Shown here: positions 14,457-23,838 of the stretch, one piece after another
Numbering within the stretch: position 1 is the first letter of the stretch
How the letters are laid out: each line of letters begins with the position of its first letter
Source: Lysobacterales bacterium
Lineage (GTDB): Bacteria > Pseudomonadota > Gammaproteobacteria > Xanthomonadales > SZUA-5
Direction: 5' to 3'
DNA: 36,356 bases
Assembly: GCA_022841325.1 (NCBI GenBank)
Contig: JALHRS010000055.1
Coordinates: forward strand, 1 to 36,356
Notes under the pieces: model-generated
Told to the model about the DNA's origin: nothing
The model's input: the letters and a program-made list of their open reading frames with translations, nothing else
The model's database searches: none
Made by a program: the position numbers and the translations under genes

Positions 14457-15520
14457 CGGCGCACCTGGACCTGAAAGCGAGTACGGCTTTTATTGCCGAA
14501 AGCATCCCGGGCTTCGACCCGAATCTGGTAACGCCCTGGATTCACCGCCTCGAAGCGAGCTGGCAGATCATTGCACTGGCTGAATCCGAATCGGGCACAA
14601 CCGGTCTCGACGACGCCACTGTTGTCGTCGGCCGCGAACACCACCACGTCTCCGACTCGCACATCGATCCGCCCCTTGCTGATCCGATGCTGGCCGGAAT
14701 CGGCCGACAGCTCCGGCCCGACCCGGTCGACCTTGAGCTGCACTGCCAGCTCGCTGGTGTTGCCCAGTCGATCTTCAGCGACCACGGTGAAGTCCGGCTT
14801 TCTCAACGTGCAGCGCAGGCGCTCGGCACCCTGGCACTGCTCGCGTTGACCGCTGTCGATGCGCAAGCTCACCGGCCCATGGGCATCCTCGGCGCTGGCC
14901 TCGATCGGATACGGCGGTTTGCCCACCCAACCGCCGCGAGCGGATGGCGGGTCGGCCACCGTGATCTTCGGACCCGTCAGATCGACCTCTACCCGGCCCA
15001 ACGCAAGCTCGGCACGATTTCCGAGCACATCAGCGACGCTGGCGGAGAAATCATGTGCGCCGCTGGCCAAGCCTTCAGACCAGTTGTCCGCACTACGCGG
15101 CACGCCATCGACCAGCAGTTCCGCCGAGGCCACCGCTGTTCGATCGCTGACCTGCAACTGCGGTCGCGAACGCGGGCCTGCAACGGGCAGCTCTCCTTGC
15201 TCAGGCGCAGGTTGCCAGACCAGCACAGCGGACGGCGGGCGGCGGTCCTGTTCGATACGTACGCTTCGTTCCACCAGCGTGTTTCCTGCACCGACCACAA
15301 AGCGGGTCAACTGTGGCGGCTGGTCCAGGCGGGTCCATTGCGCCAGCCAATAGGCACCCGGTTCAACGGGCGCGCGCGCCAGCCCGGCCTCCACCGGCAG
15401 TGCGCCCGCGATGGCCACATAGCGGCTCTGATTGGCTACCAGATCACCGAGACTGCCACCAGGGGCCAGTTCAACGGCGCCGGACATCAGCACACCCAAA
15501 CCCAGAATGGAGAGAATCAT
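14453..15520 (-). CDS. Exported Ig-like repeat protein of the kinase operon
   Basis: A 355-residue protein with a short hydrophobic N-terminus (MILSILGLGVLMSGAVELAP) that looks like a signal sequence. At least two Ig/cadherin-like beta repeats are marked by similar turns: VDLTGPKITVADPP (about 195-208) and VDRVGPELSADSG (about 270-282), each followed by a DxxG/GN-type loop, with DAFGNKSRTRFQVQVR at the end. It resembles bacterial Ig-like envelope proteins, but no named family is certain. Four cysteines in the second half could form disulfides. The start at 15520 shares ATGA with the kinase stop; an upstream extension of 39 codons lies inside the kinase gene and is rejected. It probably works in the periplasm with the LysM-FecR protein. 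Confidence 0.72.
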   Translation of the reverse strand: MILSILGLGVLMSGAVELAPGGSLGDLVANQSRYVAIAGALPVEAGLARAPVEPGAYWLAQWTRLDQPPQLTRFVVGAGNTLVERSVRIEQDRRPPSAVLVWQPAPEQGELPVAGPRSRPQLQVSDRTAVASAELLVDGVPRSADNWSEGLASGAHDFSASVADVLGNRAELALGRVEVDLTGPKITVADPPSARGGWVGKPPYPIEASAEDAHGPVSLRIDSGQREQCQGAERLRCTLRKPDFTVVAEDRLGNTSELAVQLKVDRVGPELSADSGQHRISKGRIDVRVGDVVVFAADDNSGVVETGCARFGFSQCNDLPARFEAVNPGRYQIRVEARDAFGNKSRTRFQVQVRR

Positions 15521-17427
15521 GCGGCTTCTTCCTTGATGACCCGGGTTGCGATCAGTTCCGCCGGGGCAACGGTGATGACTTCGCGCACCTTGGCGGCCAG
15601 CGCCCCGAAGCCCTGCTCCAGCGAGACTGTCGGACATTGCGTCAGGGCCTCGGCGGCGCTTCCCGGACGCTGCTCGGGATCAACGGCCAACAGCGTTTCC
15701 AGCCACGCCCGGAAAGCCGGTTGCACCCGGATTCGCCTGAGCATGCGTTGTATCGGCTTGCCCAGCGGATCGACACGGTCAAAGGCCTCCCAGCCGGCCA
15801 GGCATTCCAGCAGCACCACGCCCAGTGCGTAAAGGTCGGAGCGCACGCTGGCCGCCGAGCCCGCCAGGCATTCAGGCGCAATGTATCCGGGCGTGCCCAC
15901 CTGGGCGTTGTGCAGCCCGGCCTGTATTTCCGACAGTTTGCTGGCCACACCGAAATCTCCGAGCTTCACCTGTCCATGCGGCGAAATCATGACGTTGGCG
16001 GGCTTGATGTCGCGATGCAGGAAGCCCTCCTTGTGCGCCGCCGAGAGCGCCCGCAGCAGGGCCACCGCCACTGCGGTGGTTTCGACCTCGGACAATTCGC
16101 TGTCGCCGCGCAGCAGCACATCACGCAAGCTGCCGCCGTCGACGAACTCCATGACAATGAAAGCAAATTCGTCGCGCATCAGATAATCGTAGACCGAAAT
16201 GACATTGGGATGCTGCAAGCGCGCGAAAGCCACAGCCTCGTTCTGCAGGCTGAGCTGCAGGGTGAGACTGTCATTGCCGGACGACTGACCCACGCGTACG
16301 GTCTTGATGGCGACATCCCGGCACAGGCGCGGATCCCAGGCGCGGAACACCGAGCCCATGCCGCCATGCCCCAGTATCCGGATCACCTGATAGCGATCGA
16401 GAAAGACGCGCTCGAAGGCGTCCTTGTTCTCGGCCATCGCTTCGAGTCGGGCAAAGGACGCCCGAAACTCGCCGGCATCGTCTGCTGCCGCACCCTCGGT
16501 TCCTCCCAACACGCGACGCTGCATCGCCAGCAACTGGCGCATCGGCGCCAGCAGCCAGCGCCAGCCTGCCAGACTGATGAGCACGACCAGGGCCAGCACC
16601 GACAGCGCGGCAAAGCCGGCGGCGGTATACATCTGCGAGCGTGCCTTTTCCGCCTCTTCGGCTGGTTGCACGCTGAGCACTACCCAGGGACTGTTGGGAA
16701 TCTCGGCGAAGGCGCCGATCAGCGTGCGATCGTGAATGTTGAAACGCGAAGCGCCCGACTTCAGCTGATTGTTGGTCGCCAGCGCCGCCACTTCCGTCGG
16801 CACCGGATCACCCAGGCGAAAGTCGCTGCCTGAATCCCGGGCCTGCAGGGTCAGCTTCGCCCCGGTCAATTCATCGGGCTGCAAATCGCCCTCCAGCACC
16901 TGCGCCGGCAGAGCTGCCACCACCCGTAGACCCGGCCTTTCGCTAGGCCGCATCAGCAGGATCGCGCGGTTGTCGGCGGCCAACTTGAGCTCAGCAGCGG
17001 CGCCCTGCATCAGCTTGTCGCTGAGCCATGCCGCCTCCGGTCGGCGCGCCATCTGCACCAGCAGATCGCGGTCGCCGTCCTGGTAAAAGGTGGCCACGGC
17101 CAACACCTGCTCACGTCCCAGCAGCGCCCCGGCCAGGACCTCCTGGGCGGACGCCGCATCGGGCTGTTCATACAGCTGCGGATTGCCCGCCAGCGCCGAA
17201 ACCAGCGAATTCAGGGATTCCAGGCGGTAGGACACGCGATCTGCGGCGGTCCTGGCCAGCAGCAGATGCGAGCGCTGCGCCTGATCGATCAGCGACTCGT
17301 TGGCGAGCCAGGTCTGAAAGCCGACCGCGACGAAGGGCACCGCCGCCACCAGCATCAATGCCGCGATCAGCGCGTACAGATAAGTGGGCCGTTGACGCGG
17401 AACCGTGCCTGTCTTGACGATGCTCAT
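15517..17427 (-). CDS. Transmembrane Ser/Thr protein kinase with periplasmic sensor
   Basis: A 636-residue kinase. Two membrane helices (about 16-38 and 267-289) bracket a ~225-residue periplasmic sensor with a Cache-like look (ending NSPWVVLSVQPAEEA). A linker leads to a C-terminal Hanks-type kinase (about 346-605). All catalytic elements are present: glycine loop GHGGMGSV (353-360), Lys375 (VAIK), Glu397, HRDIKPANV with Asp473, DFG at 491-493 and APE in TPGYIAPE. It should phosphorylate Ser/Thr in the cytoplasm in response to an external cue. The arrangement is reversed from PknB-type kinases, which carry the sensor at the C-terminus. AGGGA lies about five bases before the ATG. It heads the operon, which is divergent from glutaminase. 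Confidence 0.92.
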   Translation of the reverse strand: MSIVKTGTVPRQRPTYLYALIAALMLVAAVPFVAVGFQTWLANESLIDQAQRSHLLLARTAADRVSYRLESLNSLVSALAGNPQLYEQPDAASAQEVLAGALLGREQVLAVATFYQDGDRDLLVQMARRPEAAWLSDKLMQGAAAELKLAADNRAILLMRPSERPGLRVVAALPAQVLEGDLQPDELTGAKLTLQARDSGSDFRLGDPVPTEVAALATNNQLKSGASRFNIHDRTLIGAFAEIPNSPWVVLSVQPAEEAEKARSQMYTAAGFAALSVLALVVLISLAGWRWLLAPMRQLLAMQRRVLGGTEGAAADDAGEFRASFARLEAMAENKDAFERVFLDRYQVIRILGHGGMGSVFRAWDPRLCRDVAIKTVRVGQSSGNDSLTLQLSLQNEAVAFARLQHPNVISVYDYLMRDEFAFIVMEFVDGGSLRDVLLRGDSELSEVETTAVAVALLRALSAAHKEGFLHRDIKPANVMISPHGQVKLGDFGVASKLSEIQAGLHNAQVGTPGYIAPECLAGSAASVRSDLYALGVVLLECLAGWEAFDRVDPLGKPIQRMLRRIRVQPAFRAWLETLLAVDPEQRPGSAAEALTQCPTVSLEQGFGALAAKVREVITVAPAELIATRVIKEEAA

Positions 17428-17587
17428 GAGTCCCTCGTGCGGCTGTGAGAACGGTACACAGACTCGGCGCGCTAAGCAATTCTGGCCCGGCGCAAACCGG
17501 GCTGGCAGCCATCCGCAAGGGTCGCGCGCGGTGCCGGCGAGCCATTAGCCGCCCCAAAGATCATCGGCATGCGCCATCATCGCGCCC

Positions 17588-18502
17588 ATGAACTGGTCCC
17601 AGCTGCTGAATCAGGTGTATGCCGACGCCATCCCCACGCTGGGGCGCGGCGAGGTCGCCACCTACATACCGGCGCTGGCAGAAGTGCCGGCCAATCGCTT
17701 CGGCATTGCGCTGGTCACGGTCGAGGGCGATCTGGCCGCGGTCGGCCATGCCCACGAGCCGTTCTCGATCCAGAGCATCAGCAAGGTCTTCTCCCTGGCG
17801 ATGGCGCTGCGCGACGGCGGTGATGCCCTGTGGCAACGCTGTGGCCGCGAGCCCTCGGGCAACAGTTTCAACTCGCTGGTGCAGCTGGAACGCGAGCACG
17901 GCATACCGCGCAATCCCTTCATCAATGCCGGTGCGCTGGTGGTGGCGGATCTGCTGGCCAAGCGTCGCATCAATGCCCGCGCCGATCTGCTGAAGTTCAT
18001 GCGCAACCGGGTCGGCAACGAGCGCCTCTACTACGACGAGCGCGTGGCCGCATCGGAAGCCGCGACCGGCGCCCGCAATCGCGCGCTGGCCTGGTTCATC
18101 AAGAGTTTTGGCAACATCGAAGGCAAGGTCGATGAGGTGCTGGACCTGTACTTTCATCAGTGCGCACTGGCCATGAGCTGCGTGGAACTGGCCCGTGCCG
18201 CGTGTTTTCTGGCCAACGAGGGTATCGACCCCTTCACCCAGGAACGTGTACTCAATCCCCTGCAGACCCGGCGCATCAACGCGCTGATGCTGACCTGCGG
18301 CACCTACGATGCCGCTGGCGAGGTGGCCTTCCAGGTGGGCCTGCCGGCCAAGAGCGGTGTCGGCGGTGGCATTCTGGCGATCGTGCCGCGCAAGCTCGCC
18401 ATCGTCGCCTGGTCACCCCGACTCGACCCACAGGGCAATTCGGTCGCCAGTCTGGCGGCCATGCGCTCCTTCGTGGAGCGCAGCGGGTTGACGGTGTTCT
18501 AG
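17588..18502 (+). CDS. glsA: Glutaminase (GlsA family)
   Basis: A 304-residue cytoplasmic enzyme of normal length for the serine-dependent glutaminase family, hydrolysing L-glutamine to L-glutamate and ammonia. Signature elements are the catalytic Ser63-x-x-Lys66 (IQSISKVFSLA), NPFINAGAL, the YDERVAASE segment, the TCGTYDAAGEVAF motif and GLPAKSGVGGGI near the C-terminus. The start at 17588 fits the family N-terminus; no clear ribosome-binding site is seen. The 160-nt gap to the divergent kinase gene must hold both promoters. It is a single gene with a repeat element behind it. The bacterial enzyme is often linked to acid resistance or nitrogen balance; which applies here is unknown. Confidence 0.96.
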   Translation: MNWSQLLNQVYADAIPTLGRGEVATYIPALAEVPANRFGIALVTVEGDLAAVGHAHEPFSIQSISKVFSLAMALRDGGDALWQRCGREPSGNSFNSLVQLEREHGIPRNPFINAGALVVADLLAKRRINARADLLKFMRNRVGNERLYYDERVAASEAATGARNRALAWFIKSFGNIEGKVDEVLDLYFHQCALAMSCVELARAACFLANEGIDPFTQERVLNPLQTRRINALMLTCGTYDAAGEVAFQVGLPAKSGVGGGILAIVPRKLAIVAWSPRLDPQGNSVASLAAMRSFVERSGLTVF

Positions 18503-18541
18503 GTGGAACCGTGAACGATGAAAGCTATGGTGGGCCAGCAG

Positions 18542-18744
18542 GTAGGTCACGTTGGCCGCGCAGCGGGCTACGTGACATCAATGAAGCGAAGAGTCCACAA
18601 CCGAAGGCAAGGCGCCGACTCCCGATCGGGCAGTTGCCGGCAGAACGCCGCTTCTTCTCAGCTCTGTGGCCGGTTTCCGTCCCACGAATTTGTCTTTCCG
18701 CGTCACCGTGTCACGTAGCCCGCTGCGCGGCCAACGTGACCTAC
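18542..18744. repeat. 203-nt MITE-like element with 35-nt perfect inverted ends
   Basis: Positions 18542-18576 and 18710-18744 are exact reverse complements over 35 nt. Each arm starts with GTAG and is itself an imperfect hairpin (GTCACGT ... ACGTGAC). The 133-nt core has no convincing gene. The layout is that of a REP/SMAG-type inverted doublet with a long core, or a small non-autonomous element. Its right end is 14 nt before the sbcD start codon, so it forms the leader of sbcDC and separates it from glsA. Confidence 0.85.
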
Positions 18745-18758
18745 AACTCTCGGAAGCC

Positions 18759-19982
18759 GTGAAACTCCTCCACACCTCCGACTGGCATCTGGGACAAAGC
18801 CTGCACGGGCACGGTCGTGAGGCGGAGCATCGGGCCTTTCTGGACTGGTTGCTGGAGCAGTTGCAGCAGCGCCAGCCCGATGCCCTGCTGATCGCCGGCG
18901 ATATCTTCGACCAGGCCAACCCCGGCGCCGATGCGCTGCGGCTGTATTACGGCTTTCTGGGACAGGCGCTGAAGCGCTGTCAGCGTCTCAGCATCGTCGT
19001 CATCGCCGGCAACCACGATTCGCCGGGGCGCATCGAGGCGCCGCACCCGCTGCTGCAGGGTCTGGGCGTGCACGTGATCGGCCATGTCCGCGGCGAGCCC
19101 GGGCAGACCCCGCGCTGGTGCATCCCCATTGCCGGCAGCGACGGCGAGATCGGTGCCTGGGTGCTGGCCTTGCCCTTCCTGCGGCCCTCGGACCTGCCGC
19201 AGCGCGAAGCCCCTGCCTATCTGGAGGGCGTGGCCGAGGTCTATCGCGAGGCCGTGGATACGGCGCTGTCGCTGCGCCTGCCGGGGCAGGCCCTGATCGC
19301 CATGGGCCATCTGCATGTGCGCGGCGGCCAGCTGTCGGAGCTGTCGGAACGCAAGCTGGTCATCGGTGGCCAGGAGGCGCTGGAGGCCAGCATCTTTCCG
19401 GCCGAGCTCGACTATGTGGCACTGGGCCATCTGCATCTGGCGCAGTCCTTCGATGGCGGCCGCATCCGCTACAGCGGCAGCCCCTTGCCGCTGTCCTTCA
19501 ACGAAATCGGCTATCCGCACCAGCTGGTCGAGCTGATCATCGACGGCAGCGGCAAGCTCAGCGCCGAGCCTGTGCGGGTCCCAAGGCCGGCGCCGATCCT
19601 GCGGGTGCCAGCGCGGCATCTGCCCTTGCCCGAAGCCCTGGCCGCCTTGCGTGCGCTGGAAGTGCCGGGAGATCCGCCGCGTGGGCTGGAGCCGCTGATC
19701 GAAGTCCCGATCGAGCTGGCGCTGGCCGACACCGACGTGCGCGCCCAGGTCGATCAGGCACTGGCCGGCAAGCGCGTGCGCCTGGCGCGTATCGACCCGT
19801 TGCGGCGCAAGGATGGGTCGGCTGCCGACGCCGAGCGCAGACCCAGCCTGTCGCTGTCGGAACTCAGGCCGGACATCCTATTCCAGCGCCTGCTCGATGA
19901 TCAGCCCGGGGACGCTCCCGAGGCCGAACTGCTGGCGGCCTTTGGCGAATTGCTGACGCAGATCGAACAGGCCGAGCACTGA
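18759..19982 (+). CDS. sbcD: Exonuclease SbcCD, nuclease subunit SbcD
   Basis: A 407-residue Mre11-type phosphoesterase. The metal-binding motifs are in order: Asp8-x-His10 (HTSDWHLG), Asp48 (IAGDIFDQ), Asn85-His86 (AGNHDSPGR), then MGHLHV and LGHLHLAQ. With SbcC it forms the complex that cuts hairpins and processes double-strand ends during repair. The start is a GTG at 18759 because homology begins with KLLHTSDWHLG; 31 further in-frame codons upstream lie in the inverted-repeat element. A weak GGAA precedes it. The stop overlaps the sbcC start by one base (TGATG), so the pair is coupled. Confidence 0.96.
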   Translation: MKLLHTSDWHLGQSLHGHGREAEHRAFLDWLLEQLQQRQPDALLIAGDIFDQANPGADALRLYYGFLGQALKRCQRLSIVVIAGNHDSPGRIEAPHPLLQGLGVHVIGHVRGEPGQTPRWCIPIAGSDGEIGAWVLALPFLRPSDLPQREAPAYLEGVAEVYREAVDTALSLRLPGQALIAMGHLHVRGGQLSELSERKLVIGGQEALEASIFPAELDYVALGHLHLAQSFDGGRIRYSGSPLPLSFNEIGYPHQLVELIIDGSGKLSAEPVRVPRPAPILRVPARHLPLPEALAALRALEVPGDPPRGLEPLIEVPIELALADTDVRAQVDQALAGKRVRLARIDPLRRKDGSAADAERRPSLSLSELRPDILFQRLLDDQPGDAPEAELLAAFGELLTQIEQAEH

Positions 19983-22900
19983 TGCGGATACTGGCGATAC
20001 GCGGTCGCAATCTGGCCTCGCTGGCGGGCGACTTCGCAGTCGATTTCCAGAGCGAGCCGCTGGCCAGCGCCGGCGTGTTCGCGATCAGCGGCCCGACCGG
20101 CGCCGGCAAGAGCACGCTGCTCGATGCCATGTGTCTGGCGCTCTATCACGACACCCCGCGCCTGCGCTCGGCCAAGGAAGCGCAGATTGCCGTTCCCGAC
20201 ATCAAGGATCAGACGCTCACGCCGCAGGACCCGCGGCATCTGCTGCGACGCGGCTGCGGCGAGGGCCACGCCGAGGTCGATTTCGAGGATCAGTCCGGGG
20301 TCTCCTGGCGGGCGCGCTGGAGTGTGGCGCGGGCGCGCGGCAAGGTCGGTGGGCGTTTGCAGCAGGCCCAGGTTTCGCTGCTGCGGATCGCCGACCAGCA
20401 GCCGGTGGCCGGCAGCGTGCGCGAGGTCCAGGAGCAGCTGGCCACGCTCACGGGTCTCAGTTTCGAGCAGTTCTGCCGCTCGGTGCTGCTGGCGCAGAAC
20501 GATTTTGCGGCACTGCTGAAGGCGCGCCAGGAAGAACGCGCCGGATTGCTGGAGGCGCTGACCGGCACCGAGATCTTCAGCCAGATCTCGAAACTGGCGC
20601 ATCAGCGCAACCACAGCGAACAGCAGCAGCTGCGGGCACTGGAGCAGCAACTGGGGCAACACCCGCCCATGTCGGATGAGGCCCGCGCCGAGTTGACACA
20701 AAAGCGGGCGGCCGCGCTGGAGGCTGGCGATGTGCACGCCCAGCGACTGCAGGCACTGGTCGGCGAAGCGGCCTGGCACGACCGTGGTGCGGCCATCGAC
20801 CAGCAGTTGCAGCAATCGGCGGCGCGTCTGTCGGAACTGGAAGGCGAACTGGCGGCCGATGCCGGGCTGGGGCTGCAGCTGCGCTACTGGGCGGCGGCGG
20901 CGGCGCTGCGGCATCTGGCGGACAGTCAGCAGCGCACGGCGGCCGAGGCCCTGGCCCTTGGCAACCAGCTTGCGCAGCTGCAACAGCAACAGGAGGCGGC
21001 GCAGCAGGCCCTGGCGGCGGCCGAGCTGGCCAGCCGCGGTGCTGCCGATACGCTGGCGCAGGCCGAACAGGCCAGAGCCCGCGCGCAGCCGCAGATCCAG
21101 GCCGCGCGCGCAGCCGATGTGCAGATCGAGCTGGCCCGGGCCGCCGAAGGCCAGGCCGAGGGCGAGCTGCAGCGGGCACTGACCACCCACTTCGAACTGC
21201 AGCAGCAGCTGGCGGCGCGCGCTCTGGCGCGTGACCAGCACCAGATCCTGATCGACGAGCACCGGCGCTGGCTGGAACTGCATCCGCATCTGCCCGGCGA
21301 CGAAGGGCTGTGGGCGGCACTGGGTCAGCGTCTGCAGTCGCTGATCGAGCATCGTCGGCGCGAGACCGCTGCCCGCGAGCGCGAGCAGGCACTGCAGCGC
21401 TCGCTGGCGAGCGAGGAATCGCGTCTGCTCAGCTTGCGCGTAGCCACCGACGAGGCTGCGGCTGCACTGCAGCAGCGCAGCGACGAGGTGCAGGCAGCAG
21501 AACAGCAGCTGGCAGAACTCGATGCACCCGCGCTGGCTGCGCGTCAGCGGCAGTGGCTGGCTGAGGATCGGGCTGCGACTCAGGTGCAGCAGTGGCTGGG
21601 TGCCTGCCAGGAACGCGAGAAGGGGTTGCAGCAGCTGCAGCAGCAGGCCGAGCAGCTGCGGCAGACGCGGCAGACACTGGAGCAGCAGGCGCAGGCGGCC
21701 GCTGAGCACTTGCAGCGGGCTGCCAGCGAGGCCCAGGCCGCGCAGACCGCGCTGCAACGCGTCAGTCTGGTCGCCGACGCCCATACCGAACAATTGCGCG
21801 CGCTGCTGGTGGCCGGCGAACCCTGCCCGGTCTGCGGAGCGCTGGAACACCCGCAGGCCGGTCAGCATGGCGCCGAGGTCCGGGCCCTGCTGGATGAGCT
21901 GGAAGCGCAAGCGGCTGCGGCGCGGCATGCCCACCAGCAGGCGATTGCCGAGGACCAGCGTGGCCGTTCCCGGCTCGACGCTGCCGCTCAACGGCTGCTG
22001 GAGATCGAGGAATCGCTGCGCGCCGCCGACAGTGCGCTGGCGCAGTCGCAAGCCGAGCTGCTGAGCGCCGCCGCCAGCCTGTGGCCAGCAGTCGCTGACG
22101 CCGCGGCGGTTGCCGAATGGCTGCCGCAACGACAGCAGGGACTCGCCGAGCAGCAAGCCCGGCTGGAACTGGCGCAGACCCGGCTGGAGCAGACCCAGTC
22201 GACGCTGAAACTCGCGCGCGAGGCCGAACACAGGGCCCGCGCCGAGCTGCAAGAGCAGCAGGCGGCTGTGGCGCGGCTGCAGGCCGATATCGCCCCCACC
22301 CGACACGCCCTGACCTTGCTGCAGGGCGAACTCGGGGCCATCGACGCCGATCTGCGGCGCGGACTGGTGTCGCTGCGGGAACTGCTGCCGGCCATCGAGC
22401 TGGAACCGGACGACTGCCCGCGACTGCTGAACGACTGGCAGCAGGGTGAACAGCTGCGCAGCGCTGCAAAACTGGCCCTGCAGTCGGTGCGCGAGATCGC
22501 CCAGGCGCTGGCGACGCTGCAGCAGCAGCTCGATGCCGCCGCGCAGGCGCAGATGCTGGCGGCCGAGGGCCGCGAGCGCTCTGCCGCGGCGCTGCTGCAA
22601 GTCATCGAGCAGCGCCAGGCCCTGCTGAGCCATGACGATACCGAGGCCTTTGCCGCGGCACTGGATCAGGCCGTGGCAGCGGCCCGCGCGCAACAGCAGC
22701 AATACGCGGCGGAACAATCACGCTGCCTGCAGCAGCAGACCGCGGCGACCGCCGAGCTGCAGTCGGCGCAGCGGCAGCTCAGCCAGCTGCAAGGCCGCGC
22801 CGAGCAACAGCAGCAGCAACTCGAACAGGAGTGGACGGCCCAGCTGCAGGCCGATCAACTCGATCCGGTGTCGCTGCAGCAGCTGTGGGACCTGCTGGCC

Positions 22901-23713
22901 GAGCTGCCCGCGGATCTGGGTGCGCGCCAGCAGGCCTGGGCGACGCGGCTGCAGGCGCTGGGCGAGGTAAGCTCGCAGCTGGATGCGCTGCGCACGGCGC
23001 AGACGCAGTGGCGGCAGCAGGCCGGGTCGGCGCGCGATCGTGCTGAAGTGCAGGCTGAACTGGCAGCGACCCGCGAGCTGCGCGATCAGAGCCTGCAGCA
23101 GCTCGGCGCCCTCGAACAGCAGCTCAACGACGATGAGCGCCGGCGCAAGGCTGCCGCCGAACAGCTGTCGCTGCTGCAGCAGCGGCGAATCGAAGCCGCG
23201 CGCTGGGTCATGCTCGATCAGCTGATCGGCGCCGCCGATGGCAGCAAGTTCAAGCGCTACGCCCAGCAATACACGCTGGAAGTGCTGCTGGAATACGCCA
23301 ATCAGCATCTGGCCCGACTGTCACCGCGCTACCGTCTGCGCCGTGGTCTGGAAGCGCTCAGCCTGCTGGTCATCGACAGCGACCTCGGCGATGAAGTGCG
23401 CACCGTGCATTCGCTGTCCGGCGGCGAGACCTTCCTGGTGTCACTGGCGCTGGCGCTGGGGCTGGCCTCGCTGTCCTCGCAGCGGGTCCGGGTCGAATCG
23501 CTGTTCATCGACGAAGGCTTCGGCAGCCTCGATGCGGCCACCCTGAACACCGCCATGGAAGCCCTGGACCGTCTGCAGTCCGAAGGCCGCCGCGTCGGCG
23601 TGATCTCGCATGTGCACGACATGGCCGAACGCATCGGCGTGCAGATCCGGGTGGAACCGGTGGCACCAGGCAAGAGTCGGGTGCGGGTGGCGCAGGCCGG
23701 CGAGCTGGTTTGA
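19982..23713 (+). CDS. sbcC: Exonuclease SbcCD, ATPase subunit SbcC
   Basis: A 1243-residue SMC/Rad50-type ATPase, rather longer than E. coli SbcC (about 1048). Walker A is GPTGAGKST at 37-45. Two very long, Gln/Ala-rich coiled-coil arms flank the zinc hook Cys615-Pro-Val-Cys618. The signature motif LSGGET is at about 1145 and Walker B (LFIDEGFGSLD) at about 1174. ATP binding moves the arms and gates the SbcD nuclease. The arms are unusually rich in Gln (many QQQ runs), which produces long open frames on the other strand. The gene follows sbcD with a one-base overlap. Confidence 0.96.
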   Translation: MRILAIRGRNLASLAGDFAVDFQSEPLASAGVFAISGPTGAGKSTLLDAMCLALYHDTPRLRSAKEAQIAVPDIKDQTLTPQDPRHLLRRGCGEGHAEVDFEDQSGVSWRARWSVARARGKVGGRLQQAQVSLLRIADQQPVAGSVREVQEQLATLTGLSFEQFCRSVLLAQNDFAALLKARQEERAGLLEALTGTEIFSQISKLAHQRNHSEQQQLRALEQQLGQHPPMSDEARAELTQKRAAALEAGDVHAQRLQALVGEAAWHDRGAAIDQQLQQSAARLSELEGELAADAGLGLQLRYWAAAAALRHLADSQQRTAAEALALGNQLAQLQQQQEAAQQALAAAELASRGAADTLAQAEQARARAQPQIQAARAADVQIELARAAEGQAEGELQRALTTHFELQQQLAARALARDQHQILIDEHRRWLELHPHLPGDEGLWAALGQRLQSLIEHRRRETAAREREQALQRSLASEESRLLSLRVATDEAAAALQQRSDEVQAAEQQLAELDAPALAARQRQWLAEDRAATQVQQWLGACQEREKGLQQLQQQAEQLRQTRQTLEQQAQAAAEHLQRAASEAQAAQTALQRVSLVADAHTEQLRALLVAGEPCPVCGALEHPQAGQHGAEVRALLDELEAQAAAARHAHQQAIAEDQRGRSRLDAAAQRLLEIEESLRAADSALAQSQAELLSAAASLWPAVADAAAVAEWLPQRQQGLAEQQARLELAQTRLEQTQSTLKLAREAEHRARAELQEQQAAVARLQADIAPTRHALTLLQGELGAIDADLRRGLVSLRELLPAIELEPDDCPRLLNDWQQGEQLRSAAKLALQSVREIAQALATLQQQLDAAAQAQMLAAEGRERSAAALLQVIEQRQALLSHDDTEAFAAALDQAVAAARAQQQQYAAEQSRCLQQQTAATAELQSAQRQLSQLQGRAEQQQQQLEQEWTAQLQADQLDPVSLQQLWDLLAELPADLGARQQAWATRLQALGEVSSQLDALRTAQTQWRQQAGSARDRAEVQAELAATRELRDQSLQQLGALEQQLNDDERRRKAAAEQLSLLQQRRIEAARWVMLDQLIGAADGSKFKRYAQQYTLEVLLEYANQHLARLSPRYRLRRGLEALSLLVIDSDLGDEVRTVHSLSGGETFLVSLALALGLASLSSQRVRVESLFIDEGFGSLDAATLNTAMEALDRLQSEGRRVGVISHVHDMAERIGVQIRVEPVAPGKSRVRVAQAGELV

Positions 23714-23774
23714 CGCCGAGCGTATGGATTCCTTCAGCTGGCCCGGATTCCCGGCGACCGGCCTGGCCACACCC

Positions 23775-23790
23775 GGCAGAAACTTCTGCC
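23775..23790 (+). terminator. Small hairpin downstream of sbcC
   Basis: GGCAGA-AACT-TCTGCC is a perfect 6-nt stem with a 4-nt loop, 61 nt past the sbcC stop and 48 nt before the cupin gene. No T-run follows. It is the only structure noted in this 125-nt gap and may be a weak terminator. Confidence 0.35.
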
Positions 23791-23838
23791 ACCAGAAGTG
23801 ATCCTAGACTCCTGCCTCCATTCGAATCGTCGCCGTCG

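Noticed and set aside
15313..16833. 506-residue open frame on the plus strand
   Set aside because: Antisense to the kinase domain, where all catalytic motifs are on the minus strand.
19901..22717. 938-residue open frame on the minus strand
   Set aside because: It is the reverse complement of the sbcC coiled-coil region; Gln/Ala/Leu-rich codons give long stop-free antisense frames. Its composition resembles no real protein, and sbcC has all of its motifs.
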